A stretch of DNA of 64,000 nt from Saccharopolyspora endophytica (GCF_018070075.1 NZ_JAGPXE010000012.1:62001-126000); one strand, 5' to 3'; shown: positions 7,893 through 17,214, numbered from the stretch's first letter. Numbers and translations are program-made. Notes: generated from the sequence alone by a model not told the origin.

Positions 7893-9244
7893 CGCAGGCA
7901 CCTCGTGACGAATCGGGCTACCGAGCCGGGGTTTCCGGCCGGGTGGGTGTGCAGGTAGGAGGCGTGCACCCCGCCGTGGACGAATCCCTCGCGGTGCGCC
8001 CCCGATGGCCCGCGCCAGAACCACGCGGGGCTCTCGCCGTGGCCGGGTTCGGTTGCGGTGCGGTGGAATTCGTGCCCGCTGATGCGGGCTCCCTCGGCGA
8101 ACAGCGAGGATTCGGTGGCGGCGACGGCGTCCCGGTACCCGAGGGTCAGGCGCGGCGACATGGCCGCGCGCACCGGCAGGACCCCGCACATGGGTTCGCC
8201 GTCGAGCTCCTCGCCGAGGTAGAGCAGCCCACCGCACTCGGCGTGCACCGGGGCTCCACCGCCGGCGAAGGCGCGGATCTCGTCGCGCAGCGCGGCGTTC
8301 GCCGACAGCGCGTTGGCGTGCTGCTCCGGGAACCCGCCCGGCAGCACCAGTCCGGCGGTCCGGTCGGGAAGTCGTTCATCGCGCAGCGGGTCGACGAGGG
8401 CGACCTCGGCTCCGGCGGCTTCGAGGAGTTCGACGTGCTCGGCGTAGCCGAAGCTGAACGCGTGCCCGCCCGCCACGGCGACCACCGGCCGGCCCTGCCG
8501 CTGCACCTCAGCACCTGGATCCCAGGCGGATCCGGGCAGGTCACCGGCGGTGCGGGCGAGCGCGGTGACGGCGTCGAGGTCCACGGACCGCTCGATCACG
8601 TCGGTCATCGCCTCCACGGCGCGCAGCGCCTCGGCGCCGTGCTCGACGGCGGTGACCAGTCCCAGGTGCCGGGAGGGGACTTCGAGGTCGTCGGTGCGCG
8701 GGATCGCACCCAGCACCGGTAAGCCCGCGTTGTCGGCGGCCGCGCGCAGCACCTGCTCGTGGCGTGGCGAGCCGACGCGGTTGAGCACCACGCCGGCGAC
8801 CTTCACCTGCGGCCGGTAGCCGCGAAAACCGTGCAGCAGCGCGGCGAGGCTGTGACTCTGTCCCTTGGCGTCGACGACGAGCACGACCGGGGCGTCGATC
8901 AGCTGCGCGACGTGCGCGGTGGAGCCGAAGGCCAGTTCCTCCTCGCCGCCGATGCGGCCGTCGAACAGGCCCATCACGCCTTCCACCACGGCGATGTCGG
9001 CACCGGCGGATCCGTGGTGCAGCAGCGGCGCGATGCGGTCGGCTCCGACGAGCACCGGGTCGAGGTTGCGCGCGGTCCGCCCGGCGGCGAGCCGGTGGTA
9101 GCCGGGATCGATGTAGTCGGGTCCCACCTTGAACGGCGCGACGCGCTCGCCGCGTCTGCGCAGCGCACCGAGCAGGCCGGTGACCACGGTGGTCTTGCCC
9201 TGCCCCGAGCCCGGAGCGGCGAAGACCACCCGATCGAGGTTCAC
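7889..9244 (-). CDS. cobB: Cobyrinic/hydrogenobyrinic acid a,c-diamide synthase
   Basis: A 451-residue CobB/CbiA glutamine amidotransferase. N-terminal dethiobiotin synthetase-like domain with P-loop APGSGQGKTTVVTG and VGPDYIDPGYH; C-terminal class I glutaminase-like domain with the nucleophile in VHAECGGLLYLGEEL and a late GHEFHRT block. It amidates the a and c carboxylates of the corrin ring using ATP and glutamine. The GTG start overlaps the cobO stop (GTGA), and its own stop overlaps cobI. Confidence 0.94.
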   Translation of the reverse strand: MNLDRVVFAAPGSGQGKTTVVTGLLGALRRRGERVAPFKVGPDYIDPGYHRLAAGRTARNLDPVLVGADRIAPLLHHGSAGADIAVVEGVMGLFDGRIGGEEELAFGSTAHVAQLIDAPVVLVVDAKGQSHSLAALLHGFRGYRPQVKVAGVVLNRVGSPRHEQVLRAAADNAGLPVLGAIPRTDDLEVPSRHLGLVTAVEHGAEALRAVEAMTDVIERSVDLDAVTALARTAGDLPGSAWDPGAEVQRQGRPVVAVAGGHAFSFGYAEHVELLEAAGAEVALVDPLRDERLPDRTAGLVLPGGFPEQHANALSANAALRDEIRAFAGGGAPVHAECGGLLYLGEELDGEPMCGVLPVRAAMSPRLTLGYRDAVAATESSLFAEGARISGHEFHRTATEPGHGESPAWFWRGPSGAHREGFVHGGVHASYLHTHPAGNPGSVARFVTRCLR

Positions 9245-9855
9245 CACTCGATGCCCTTCTGGCCCTTCTGCCCGGCGTCCATGGGGTGCTTGACCTTGCC
9301 GGTCTCCATCACGAGGTCGGCGGCGTCGATGAGCGCCTGCGGCGCGTAGCGGCCGGTGATGATGACGTGCTGGTGGCCCTCGCGCTCGCGGAGCTTGGCG
9401 ACGACCTCGTCGACGTCGACCCACCCCCAGTGCAGCGGGTAGGTGAACTCGTCGAGCACGTAGAGGCCGTGGCGCTGCTCGTCGAGGCGGCGGGAGATCT
9501 CCTGCCAGCCTTCGAGCGCTGCGGCGGCGTGGTCTTCCTCGGTGCCCTTCTTGCGGGTCCAGGACCAGCCCTCACCCATCTTGTGCCACTCGACGGGGCC
9601 GCCTTCACCGGTGTCCTCGTGGACCTTGCCGAGCGCGCGGAACGCCGACTCCTCGCCGACCTTCCACTTGGCGGACTTGACGAACTGGAAGACCCCGATC
9701 GACCAGCCCTGGTTCCACCCGCGCAGCGCGAGCCCGAAGGCGGCGGTGGACTTCCCCTTCATCTCACCGGTGTGCACGACGACCAACGGCCGGTTGCGGC
9801 GCTGGCGAGTGGTCAGTCCATCAGCTGGCACGGAAGAAGGCTGTCCCTGAGGCAT
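9241..9855 (-). CDS. cobO: Cob(I)yrinic acid a,c-diamide adenosyltransferase
   Basis: A 204-residue CobA/BtuR-type corrinoid adenosyltransferase. The atypical P-loop is HTGEMKGKST (residues 28-37); LYVLDEFTYPLHWGWVD and VIITGRYAPQALIDAADLV complete the family pattern. It transfers 5'-deoxyadenosyl from ATP to Co(I) corrinoid. First gene of the cobO-B-I-M-cbiD-cobL run. The 122-bp gap to the divergent MFS gene must hold the operon promoter. I see no cobalamin riboswitch there, unlike upstream of chlID and cobN. Confidence 0.95.
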   Translation of the reverse strand: MPQGQPSSVPADGLTTRQRRNRPLVVVHTGEMKGKSTAAFGLALRGWNQGWSIGVFQFVKSAKWKVGEESAFRALGKVHEDTGEGGPVEWHKMGEGWSWTRKKGTEEDHAAAALEGWQEISRRLDEQRHGLYVLDEFTYPLHWGWVDVDEVVAKLREREGHQHVIITGRYAPQALIDAADLVMETGKVKHPMDAGQKGQKGIEW

Positions 9856-9977
9856 GCACCGACCCTAACCAAGAACATCCCCAGGGCACGGCCCCGCATG
9901 AGGTGGGCAACTTCACCGCTGCGACCGGCGTTCGACGCGTGAAGATGGACGAGCGTCCCAGAACTAGGAGCCGCCGC

Positions 9978-11138
9978 ATGCCCACCAGACCGCCTCTGGT
10001 GCTCTCCGCAGCCTCGTTCATCAGCAGTTTCGACCGGTTCGCCGTGACCCCGATGCTGGTGCTGATCGCGCTGAGCATGCACGTCCCGATCGCCTCGGCG
10101 GTCACGGTCGCCAGCGGTTACTTCCTGGCCTACGGCCTCTCGCAACCGCTGTGGGGAATCCTCTCGGACCGCTTCGGCCGGATCCCGATCATGCGAGCCA
10201 CGCTGCTGGCGGCTGCCGCCACGGGCCTGATCTCGACGTTCGCGCCGTCGCTGCCGGTGCTGATCGCGGCGCGCGTCCTGGCTGGTGCGTTCATGGGCGC
10301 GGTGGTCCCGACGACGCTGACCTACGTCGGCGACACGGTCTCCCAGCAGAAGCGCCAGAGCGCGCTGTCGGACCTGATGGCCGCCCAGGCGGTGGGCACG
10401 GCCATGGCGACGGCGGTCGGCGGCGTGCTGGCCCACTGGCTGGACTGGCGCGTGGTCTTCGCGGTCCCGGCCCTGTGCGCGGCGGTCTGCGCGCTGCTGC
10501 TGCGCGGCCTCCCGGAACCCGACCGCGCGGCGGTGTCGGGCGGGGTGGGTTCCCACATCGGCGGAGTCCTGCGCAACCGCTGGGCGCTGCTGGTGTTCGG
10601 CCTGGTCTTCGTGGAGGGCGCGGTGCTGCTGGGCACCATGACCTTCTTGGCGTCGGCGCTGGTCAACGAGGGCCTGGACGTCGCGGTGGCGGGCTTGGCC
10701 ACGGGCGCCTACGGCGTGGGCGTGCTGGTGTTCTCCAGGGTCGTCAAGGCCATCAACTCCACGGTCCCGGTCCCCCGCCTGATCGCCATCGGCGGCACGC
10801 AGATGATCGTCGGCTACGCCCTGGTCTCGGTGGACACGAACCTCGCCACGGTGATCATCACGGCCCTCCTGCTGGGCGGCGGCTGGTCCTTCATGCACTC
10901 CTCCCTGCAGGCCTGGGCCACCTCGGTGGCTCCAGAAGCGAGGGGAACGGCGGTGGCCCTCTTCGCCTGCGCTCTGTTCCTCGGCAGCGCAGCAGCCTCC
11001 GCAGCAGCAGGCCCCCTAGCAGACCACGGCAACTACACGATCCTGTTCACCACAGCAGGAGCAGTAGCAATCCCCCTGGTGGCCACAGCCACCTACGCAA
11101 GACACCGCTACCACCAAAAACAACCAACCCCAGCCTGA
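9978..11138 (+). CDS. MFS transporter
   Basis: About 386 residues with roughly twelve hydrophobic segments. The MFS loop 2-3 signature appears as GILSDRFGRIPIMR, and a related loop follows the sixth segment. Start is the ATG at 9978 with AGGAG seven bases upstream; the frame opens further upstream at a GTG but without ribosome-binding signal. It is divergent from cobO and convergent with chlID. Placement between cobalamin genes makes a corrinoid or precursor role possible, but nothing in the protein shows the substrate. Confidence 0.85.
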   Translation: MPTRPPLVLSAASFISSFDRFAVTPMLVLIALSMHVPIASAVTVASGYFLAYGLSQPLWGILSDRFGRIPIMRATLLAAAATGLISTFAPSLPVLIAARVLAGAFMGAVVPTTLTYVGDTVSQQKRQSALSDLMAAQAVGTAMATAVGGVLAHWLDWRVVFAVPALCAAVCALLLRGLPEPDRAAVSGGVGSHIGGVLRNRWALLVFGLVFVEGAVLLGTMTFLASALVNEGLDVAVAGLATGAYGVGVLVFSRVVKAINSTVPVPRLIAIGGTQMIVGYALVSVDTNLATVIITALLLGGGWSFMHSSLQAWATSVAPEARGTAVALFACALFLGSAAASAAAGPLADHGNYTILFTTAGAVAIPLVATATYARHRYHQKQPTPA

Positions 11139-11140
11139 CC

Positions 11141-11309
11141 CGTCAGGCAAGCGACGAAGTCGCTTTCTCATTTCCCCACCTGAGGCACTCGCACCGCCGG
11201 GGGTTCTGAGCGGTGCTGTGGCGAGCACGCCTCGACGCCGTGTATTGGACATACATAAGTCGTGGCGCGCGGAGTCCACAGCGCCGCTCAGGTTCCCCTA
11301 CCCGCACCG
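11141..11309 (+). repeat. Structured ~168-bp repeat, copy A
   Basis: First of two copies; the second is inverted at 25158-25324. Copy A begins 3 bases after the MFS stop. It has a 7-bp hairpin (11149-11155 with 11159-11165, GAA loop), then a conserved G-rich linker, then a 14-bp outer stem (11208-11221 with 11276-11289) enclosing an invariant core with TGTATTGGACATACA. Both stems are kept in copy B by compensatory changes. The first hairpin plus the following pyrimidine-rich run could end MFS transcription. No transposase or coding frame is within it. Confidence 0.75.
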
Positions 11310-11345
11310 CCCCGCAAAACGACCACCAAACCCACAAGAAAAAGA

Positions 11346-11388
11346 GCCCCGCGCTCAACCGGCCTGGGGGTCGCTGGGAGCGCGGGGC
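11346..11388 (-). terminator. Intrinsic terminator after chlID
   Basis: An 11-bp perfect inverted repeat (GCCCCGCGCTC at 11346-11356 and its complement at 11378-11388). On the minus strand the hairpin is followed by CTCTTTTTCTTG, so it is a good rho-independent terminator for chlID about 105 bp past its stop. Confidence 0.75.
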
Positions 11389-11492
11389 ACTTTGGAGGTC
11401 CACCCCTGGGGGTCAGGTGGACTGGTGGTCACCGTACCAATCCGACCGTTGGGTCGGTACTCACAGGGTTGAATCTCGTAACCAAAACGAGA

Positions 11493-13508
11493 CTAAGCGG
11501 CCAACCCGCTGTCACCGCTGACGGCGCGCACGACTCCGGCGACGTGTTCGGCGGAGAGCTCTTCGAGCCGCAGGCTGGGTCCGCCCAGCGCTGCGGCCAC
11601 CTGGTTCGCCAGTCCGAGCTTGACGGGACCGCTCTCGCAGTCGACGACCACGGAGGCCGTTCCGGTGCCGGCGAGCACGCGCGCGGCGCGCAGGGCGTCG
11701 TCGACGGCCTGCTTGCTCCCGGTGGCCCCCTGGACGCCGACGGTGGCCTTGCCATCGGTGAGCAGGACGACGAGCGGCCGGCGCTGCGGGTCGCGGGTGC
11801 TCTCGGTCCGGATGACGTGCTGGGTGCGCAGCAGTCCGTCGGCGAGCGGGGTGCGTCCGCCGGTGCGCATCCGGCGGAGCCGGGCGGCGGCGATGTCGAC
11901 CGACGAGGTGGGTGGCAGGGCGACTTCGGCCTGGTCGCCGCGGAAGGTGATCACGCCGACCTTGTCCCGCCGCTGGTAGGCGTCGCGCAGCAGGGACAGG
12001 ACGGCGCCGCTGACGGCGGTCATCCGGTCGCGGGCGGCCATCGAGCCGGAGGCGTCGACGGCGAAGAGGACGAGGTTGCCCTCACGGCCTTCGCGCAGGG
12101 ATCGGCGGACGTCGTCGGAGCGCAGGACGAGGCCGGGTCCGCTGCGTCCGCGCGCGGCCTGGTGGGGAGCGGCCGCGGCGAGGGTGGCGGTGACGTGCAG
12201 TCCGTGGCCGTCGACGGTGGTGGCGCGGGTGGTGCGCCCGCTGCGGGAGCGGGCGCGGGACCGGCGCCCGGGTGCGCCTTCGCCGAGCCCGGGCACTTCC
12301 AGCAACCGGGCGCGGAACGACTGCCCGGCGCCGACGGGGGCGCGTTCGGAGTCGCCGCCACCGGGCTGCTGGTCCTGCTCCTCGCCACCTCCGCCGCCGG
12401 TGGGGCCGGTGGGCTCGTCCTGCGGTTCGCCGCCTCCGCCGGGACCGCCGTCGGGGTCGTCGTCGGGGTCTTCCGGCGGCTGGTCCTCGGCCTGCTCGGC
12501 GGCGTCGGAGAGGGCCTGCTGCAGCTGGTCCTCGGCCATGCCGGGTTCGTCGAACGGGTCGCGGCGGCGCCGGTGCGGCAGGGCGAGGCGGGCGGCGGCT
12601 TCGACGTCCTCCTCGGTGACGGCGTCGGCGCCGCGCCAGGCGGCGTGGGCGATGGCGGTGCGCGCCAGTACCAGGTCGGCGCGCATGCCGTCGACGTCGA
12701 AGGCCGCGCACAGCGCGGAGATCCGGCGGAGTTCGGAGTCGGGCAGCACGACGTCCTCGACGCGGGCGCGGGCGGCGCGGATGTGCTCGGCGAGTTCGGC
12801 GTCGGCGTCGGCCCAGTGCGCGGCGAACCCGGCGGGGTCGGCTTCGAAGGCGAGCCGGCGGCGGACGACCTCGGTACGGGTGCCGACCTCGCGGGAGGCG
12901 GCGACCTGCACGGTGAGCCCGAAGCGGTCGAGCAGCTGCGGCCGGAGCTCACCCTCCTCCGGGTTCATGGTGCCGACCAGCAGGAACGACGAGGCGTGCG
13001 AGACGGAGACACCGTCGCGCTCGACGTGGGCGCGGCCCATGGCGGCGGCGTCGAGCAGCAGGTCCACGAGGTGGTCGTGCAGCAGGTTGACCTCGTCGAC
13101 GTAGAGCACGCCGCGGTGCGCTCCGGCGAGCAGGCCGGGCTGGAAGGCGCGGACGCCTTCGGTCAGGGCGCGTTCGAGGTCGAGCGAGCCGATGAGCCGG
13201 TCTTCGGTGGCGCCGACGGGCAGCTCGACGAGCTGCGCGGGCCGCCGGGTGGCGGTGTCGCCGTGCGGCGCGTCGGGGCACTGCGGGTCGGGCGCGGTGG
13301 GGTCGCAGCCGAAGCGGCAGTCGTCGACGACGTCCAGCGCCGGCAGCAGCGAGGCGAGGGCGCGCACGACGGTCGACTTGGCCGTGCCCTTCTCGCCGCG
13401 CACCAGAACACCGCCGATGCGCGGGTGCACCGCGTTGAGCAGCAGCGCGAGCCGCAGGTCGTCGTGGCCGACCACGGCGGAGAAGGGGAAGCGAGGGGCA
13501 GCGGACAT
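11493..13508 (-). CDS. ChlI-ChlD fusion, ATPase subunit of cobalt (Mg-type) chelatase
   Basis: A 671-residue AAA+ / von Willebrand A protein. Residues 1-320 are ChlI-like with Walker [10 protein letters not shown] (38-46) and Walker [11 protein letters not shown] (about 134-143). Residues 335-390 are an acidic, Pro/Gly-rich hinge. The C-terminal vWA domain has MIDAS motif DASGSM (485-490). In actinobacteria this protein works with CobN for cobalt insertion (family knowledge). The ATG at 13508 is the first start after a cobalamin riboswitch; the upstream open frame is the riboswitch itself. Terminator at 11346. Confidence 0.92.
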   Translation of the reverse strand: MSAAPRFPFSAVVGHDDLRLALLLNAVHPRIGGVLVRGEKGTAKSTVVRALASLLPALDVVDDCRFGCDPTAPDPQCPDAPHGDTATRRPAQLVELPVGATEDRLIGSLDLERALTEGVRAFQPGLLAGAHRGVLYVDEVNLLHDHLVDLLLDAAAMGRAHVERDGVSVSHASSFLLVGTMNPEEGELRPQLLDRFGLTVQVAASREVGTRTEVVRRRLAFEADPAGFAAHWADADAELAEHIRAARARVEDVVLPDSELRRISALCAAFDVDGMRADLVLARTAIAHAAWRGADAVTEEDVEAAARLALPHRRRRDPFDEPGMAEDQLQQALSDAAEQAEDQPPEDPDDDPDGGPGGGGEPQDEPTGPTGGGGGEEQDQQPGGGDSERAPVGAGQSFRARLLEVPGLGEGAPGRRSRARSRSGRTTRATTVDGHGLHVTATLAAAAPHQAARGRSGPGLVLRSDDVRRSLREGREGNLVLFAVDASGSMAARDRMTAVSGAVLSLLRDAYQRRDKVGVITFRGDQAEVALPPTSSVDIAAARLRRMRTGGRTPLADGLLRTQHVIRTESTRDPQRRPLVVLLTDGKATVGVQGATGSKQAVDDALRAARVLAGTGTASVVVDCESGPVKLGLANQVAAALGGPSLRLEELSAEHVAGVVRAVSGDSGLAA

Positions 13509-13555
13509 GCCGGTGTGGTTCCTTCCTCGGGGTGCGGACGCCCCGCTGTCGGGAA

Positions 13556-13703
13556 CAAGGGGCCGCAGTGTCCTGACTCCCGGATCGTCACGTCCCTCCG
13601 GCCTTCCCAGGTCACCCCGGTGGCTCTCGCGGGAGGTCCGCTCCCCGGTCACAGTGGCGCCGACCGTGCCGGACTCGCACCGGCTTCCTGCCAACACCCC
13701 TTG
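13556..13703 (-). ncRNA. Cobalamin riboswitch upstream of chlID
   Basis: Adenosylcobalamin aptamer on the minus strand. P1 is CAAGGGG (13697-13703) pairing with CCCCTTG (13556-13562). The core reads CCGGTGCGAGTCCGG, GCCACTGTGACCGGGG, CTGGGAAGGC and GAGTCAGGA, all typical of the B12 box class. Downstream, a CGGGG/CCCCG hairpin directly precedes AGGAAGG, so control is probably at translation initiation. Repression of the chelatase by B12 is expected. Confidence 0.93.
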
Positions 13704-13773
13704 CAAACGGATTCACCGACATCGTCCCAGACGTCGATCAAGCGCCCAACCTTCCGGCGCCGCAACTCACAGT

Positions 13774-14256
13774 TCAGCGTCCGGCGATCACGCCCGCGCG
13801 GCGGGGTTCGCGGCGCATGTCGACGTGCGGAATGCCGTCTTCGAGGTATTCGTCCCCGGTCTCGACGAAGCCGAAGGAGGCGTAGAAGTCCTTGGCGTAG
13901 GTCTGGGCGGACAGCACGGCGGGCGAGTTCTGCACCTCGGCGACGGCGGCGCGCATCAGCTTGCGTCCGATGCCCAGACCGCGGGCGCTCTTGGAGGTGC
14001 AGACCCGGCCGATGCGGTAGGTGCCGTCGGGATCTTCCAGCAGCCGCAGGTATCCGAGCACGTAGTCGTCGGCGGAGTCGACCCAGAAGTGGCGGGTGGA
14101 GTCCTCCAGGTCGCGCCCGTCGAGCTCGGGGTAGGGGCATTCCTGCTCGACGACGAAGACGTCGACCCGCAGCCGCAGCATCCGGTAGAAGTCGGAGGCG
14201 TCGAGGTCTGCGGTGTAGGCGCGTTGCACGGCGGTCGCGAGCGGCTGAAGGGTCAC
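13774..14256 (-). CDS. ElaA-type GNAT N-acetyltransferase
   Basis: A 160-residue GNAT with the ElaA signature LRVDVFVVEQECPYPELDGR and acetyl-CoA loop SARGLGIGRKLM, followed by YAKDFYASFGF. Its substrate is unknown. The start is a GTG at 14256 (VTLQPLATAV); the frame is open far upstream but that part is antisense of the protease gene. It lies 71 bp upstream of the chlID riboswitch in the same direction, and a GNAT beside chlID is also seen in M. tuberculosis (from memory, Rv2851c). Confidence 0.88.
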   Translation of the reverse strand: MTLQPLATAVQRAYTADLDASDFYRMLRLRVDVFVVEQECPYPELDGRDLEDSTRHFWVDSADDYVLGYLRLLEDPDGTYRIGRVCTSKSARGLGIGRKLMRAAVAEVQNSPAVLSAQTYAKDFYASFGFVETGDEYLEDGIPHVDMRREPRRAGVIAGR

Positions 14257-14335
14257 CCTTACCTGGATATCACAGGACTTCCCGGTTTCCCGCACTCGCC
14301 AGCGGCGGGAGTTGTGCAGACCACTCGCCCGCCGC

Positions 14336-15154
14336 TCACAACGGGTAGTTCGACAGCCTGGTGTAGACGCCGGGCGTGCCGGGTCGACCGCAGCCGGTGC
14401 CGTAGGACACCACGCCGATGAGCCGCCCGCCCGCGACGATCGGCCCGCCGGAGTCGCCGGCGCAGGCGTCGCGCCCGCCTTCGGGGTACCCGGCGCAGAA
14501 CATGCTGCGCGGGTCGTAGTTCGGGTAGGCCGACCGGCAGGCGTCGTCGGCGGCGACGGGCACCTCCACGGAGCGCAGGCTGTCCGAGTTGGGACCGTTC
14601 TCACTGGTCCGGCCCCATCCGTAGACGCGGGCCATGCTGCCCGGCTCGTACGGCGCGGTCTCGCCGGGCGCGACCACGGGAAGCGGGCGCTGCGGCAGCG
14701 GTGCGCTGAGCTTGAGCACGGCGAGGTCGTCGCCGGTGGTGAAGTCCTCGTAGCCCGGGTGCACCCACACGTCGTCGACCTCGGCTTCGCTGCCCTGCGA
14801 GCTGCGCAGGTCGGTGCGCCCGGCGATCACGCGGACGTCCTCGGGCGAGCGTTCGGCCCCGGTGAGCGGATCGTGCGCGCAGTGCGCTGCGGTGACTACC
14901 TCGCCCGCGCGGATCAGGGTGCCGCCGCAGAACTGGTTGCCGTACCGGTCGGTCAGCGCGACCACCCAGGGCGCGTCGTCGGTGGTGCTGCCCGAGCCGC
15001 CGAGGATCCGGGACTGCGGCTGGTCGTCTCCGGTGATCGCCGGGTCCGCGTGGGCGGCGGGGCTCGCGCCCGCCAGGGCGGTGACCGCTCCGGCGATGGC
15101 GAGCGCGCGCAGCGCACGGGTCTTGTCGGCGGATCCCTGTTCGTCGCGGCCCAA
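14336..15154 (-). CDS. Secreted trypsin-like serine protease (S1)
   Basis: A 272-residue chymotrypsin-fold protease. The catalytic triad is visible as TAAHC (His), DDLAVLKL (Asp) and GDSGGP (Ser); the Asp six residues before the serine in RDACAGDSGGP predicts trypsin-like Arg/Lys specificity. A signal peptide runs to about residue 37 (LAIAGAVTALAGASPAAHA), followed by a short propeptide ending near R|ILGG. The start appears to be TTG at 15154, with GGAGG 8 bases upstream. It is paralogous to the protease at 20152. Confidence 0.92.
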   Translation of the reverse strand: MGRDEQGSADKTRALRALAIAGAVTALAGASPAAHADPAITGDDQPQSRILGGSGSTTDDAPWVVALTDRYGNQFCGGTLIRAGEVVTAAHCAHDPLTGAERSPEDVRVIAGRTDLRSSQGSEAEVDDVWVHPGYEDFTTGDDLAVLKLSAPLPQRPLPVVAPGETAPYEPGSMARVYGWGRTSENGPNSDSLRSVEVPVAADDACRSAYPNYDPRSMFCAGYPEGGRDACAGDSGGPIVAGGRLIGVVSYGTGCGRPGTPGVYTRLSNYPL

Positions 15155-15453
15155 AGTCGGTGCCTCCAGCTGTCGCGGTCATCGGCGGAGCGGACACACC
15201 GTAATCGCACGCACACCGAAACATCACGAGTCGCAACTCACAGTTCCGCAGGAAAATATTTCGTTAAACTCGACTTCGGGTGCAAATCCTTTCGCGAATG
15301 TCGCCGTTGACAGTCGCGCCTCCATCCCAGGGCATCGCGGAACCGGGGTACCTCCACCACCGGCACCCGCCGATCTCACCTGACCGGATGACGAGAAGAA
15401 CCTGATCAAGCGATGTGGCAGTGCGTGCTGCCCGAAGTGGAGAGGAAATCGCC
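15155..15453 (-). other. Divergent intergenic region, protease / LysE
   Basis: About 300 bp without a credible gene. It must carry both divergent promoters. An AT-rich patch (AAAATATTTCGTTAAA near 15251-15266) and a TTGACA on the plus strand at 15307-15312 are the only promoter-like signals I see; no good -10 accompanies the latter. Confidence 0.4.
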
Positions 15454-16080
15454 GTGCTCCTGGACCCGACGCCGTTGCCCGCCTTCCTGCTGGCGAGCGC
15501 GGTCGTGATCATCACACCGGGAGTGGACGTCTTCCTGCTGCTGCGCACGTCGCTGAACCACGGCCGCAAGGCGGGACTGCTGGCGCTGGCCGGAATCCAC
15601 AGCGCCAGCGCGCTGCAGGTCGCGCTGGTCATCTCCGGGCTGGGCGCGCTGATCACCAAGGCCCCGGGCGTGCTCGTGGCGCTGAAGTGGGTGGGCGCCG
15701 CCTACCTGCTCTACCTCGCGGCCAGCATCGTGCGCGGGTACTGGCTGACCAGGCGCGAGTCCGGCTCGCTGGACGTCCCACCGCCGGATGACGCCAACCC
15801 CTACCTGCGCGGCCTGCTCAGCAACCTGACCAACCCGAAGATGCTGCTGTTCAGCCTCGCGTTCCTGCCGCAGTTCGTCGGCGCGTCCACGCAGCCGGCG
15901 CTCCAGCTGGTCGCGCTGGGCGTGGTGTTCCTGGTGCTGGCGGCGATCTGGGAGGTCACCATCGTGCTGGCCGCCGCCGGGATCGCCGACCGGCTAAAGA
16001 ACCCCCGAGTCTCGAAGTCGCTGGACGCGTTGAGCGCGACGGCTTTCGTGACCATCTCGATCGGTCTCGTCGCGAGCTGA
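15454..16080 (+). CDS. LysE/RhtB family amino acid exporter
   Basis: A 208-residue membrane protein with about six hydrophobic segments and the family features IITPGVDVFLLLRTSLNHGRK near the N terminus and LSNLTNPKMLLFSLAFLPQF in the middle. Family members export amino acids or analogues. Start is the GTG at 15454 with AGAGGA 8 bases upstream; an in-frame GTG at 15415 lacks a signal. The 3' end overlaps the convergent MFS gene by 87 bp. Confidence 0.88.
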   Translation: MLLDPTPLPAFLLASAVVIITPGVDVFLLLRTSLNHGRKAGLLALAGIHSASALQVALVISGLGALITKAPGVLVALKWVGAAYLLYLAASIVRGYWLTRRESGSLDVPPPDDANPYLRGLLSNLTNPKMLLFSLAFLPQFVGASTQPALQLVALGVVFLVLAAIWEVTIVLAAAGIADRLKNPRVSKSLDALSATAFVTISIGLVAS

Positions 16081-17214
16081 CAGCAGGGTCAGCAGCGCCA
16101 ACCCGGCCAGCACGAGCAGCACCACCGGCACCGCGACCACGCCCGAGAGCAGGCTGATCACGAACGGCGTGCAGAACCCCAGGTAGGCCAGCACCCACAT
16201 GATCGCGGTCAGCCCGGCCAGCTCGGACGGTCCCGCGATGCGGCCGACCATCGTCAGGCAGTAGGTCGAGACGAAGCCGTAGCCGGTGCCCAGCGTCAGC
16301 GCGGCGAGCAGGCCCAGCCACGGCTGCGCCTGCCACGCCGCGACAGCAGCGAGCACGAGCCCGGCCGCGATGGCCACCAGCCCGAACACGGCCGTCGCCC
16401 GCACTCCGCGCCGGGCGATCCGGCGAGCCCAGGGCTGCACGACCGCGCCGAAACCGGGCGCGCACAGCGTCGACACCCCCGCGTAGAGCACCTCGTAGCC
16501 GGGCGCGTGGACGGTGACCTGCGCGGGGAGCACGGCGAAGCCGACGGTGGGGCACAGGAAGATCCACGGCGCGACCGGCGCCACCCGCCGCAGGAACCGC
16601 GGATCGCGCGCTCCCCTGCCGCGCGGCGCTCCGGCCGCCGGCTCGACGCGCGTCTCCGGGCAGCGCAGCGCCAGCGGCAACGTCACCGCGCACAGGACCA
16701 AGTGCGGAACGTAGGCGCTGACCAGCGGGAACGGCACCCAGGTCGCGACCAGCGCGGACACCAGGCCGCTGACGCTGAAACCGGCCGCCAGCAGCACACC
16801 CGCTCTGCGCGCACCGGCGCCGTCCTCGGTCGCCGTCCCGAACGGCGGGTGCGACAGGTCGCGCACCCAGGCGCTCCCCGCGGCGAGCACGGCACCGGTG
16901 CTCACCCCGACGATCAGCCGCCCGACGACCAGCCACGGCACCACGTGCGCCCCGAGCATCAGCGCCACCGTGGCCAGCGCGCTGAGCACGATCGCCCAGA
17001 TCACCACCGGCTTGCGCCCGCGCCGATCGGCCAGCGGACCCCCGAACAACAAGCCGGGCACCAGCCCGACGACGTAGAGCGCCAGCAACCCGGTCGCCGC
17101 CGACGGGCTCAGCCCCAGCTCACCCCGGTAAGCCCCCAGCAGCGGCGAGAACTGGTTCGCACCCCACCCGGCCACCATCAACAGCAGAGCAGCCGGCACC
17201 CACACGTTTCGCAC
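15994..17214 (-). CDS. MFS transporter
   Basis: About 406 residues, twelve predicted hydrophobic segments. It begins WVPAALLLMVAGWGANQFSP and has the MFS signature GGPLADRRGRKPVV. The frame extends to a TTG at 17274, but the GTG at 17214 better fits the N terminus; a GTG at 17205 is also possible. Its last 28 residues are encoded antisense to the LysE gene. It follows the TnpB-like gene by 125 bp on the same strand. Substrate unknown. Confidence 0.85.
   Translation of the reverse strand: MRNVWVPAALLLMVAGWGANQFSPLLGAYRGELGLSPSAATGLLALYVVGLVPGLLFGGPLADRRGRKPVVIWAIVLSALATVALMLGAHVVPWLVVGRLIVGVSTGAVLAAGSAWVRDLSHPPFGTATEDGAGARRAGVLLAAGFSVSGLVSALVATWVPFPLVSAYVPHLVLCAVTLPLALRCPETRVEPAAGAPRGRGARDPRFLRRVAPVAPWIFLCPTVGFAVLPAQVTVHAPGYEVLYAGVSTLCAPGFGAVVQPWARRIARRGVRATAVFGLVAIAAGLVLAAVAAWQAQPWLGLLAALTLGTGYGFVSTYCLTMVGRIAGPSELAGLTAIMWVLAYLGFCTPFVISLLSGVVAVPVVLLVLAGLALLTLLSARDETDRDGHESRRAQRVQRLRDSGVL

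Noticed and set aside
13509-13706. N-terminal extension of ChlID by 66 residues
   Set aside because: The extension translates the cobalamin riboswitch and its platform; the ATG at 13508 follows a Shine-Dalgarno and matches the family start.
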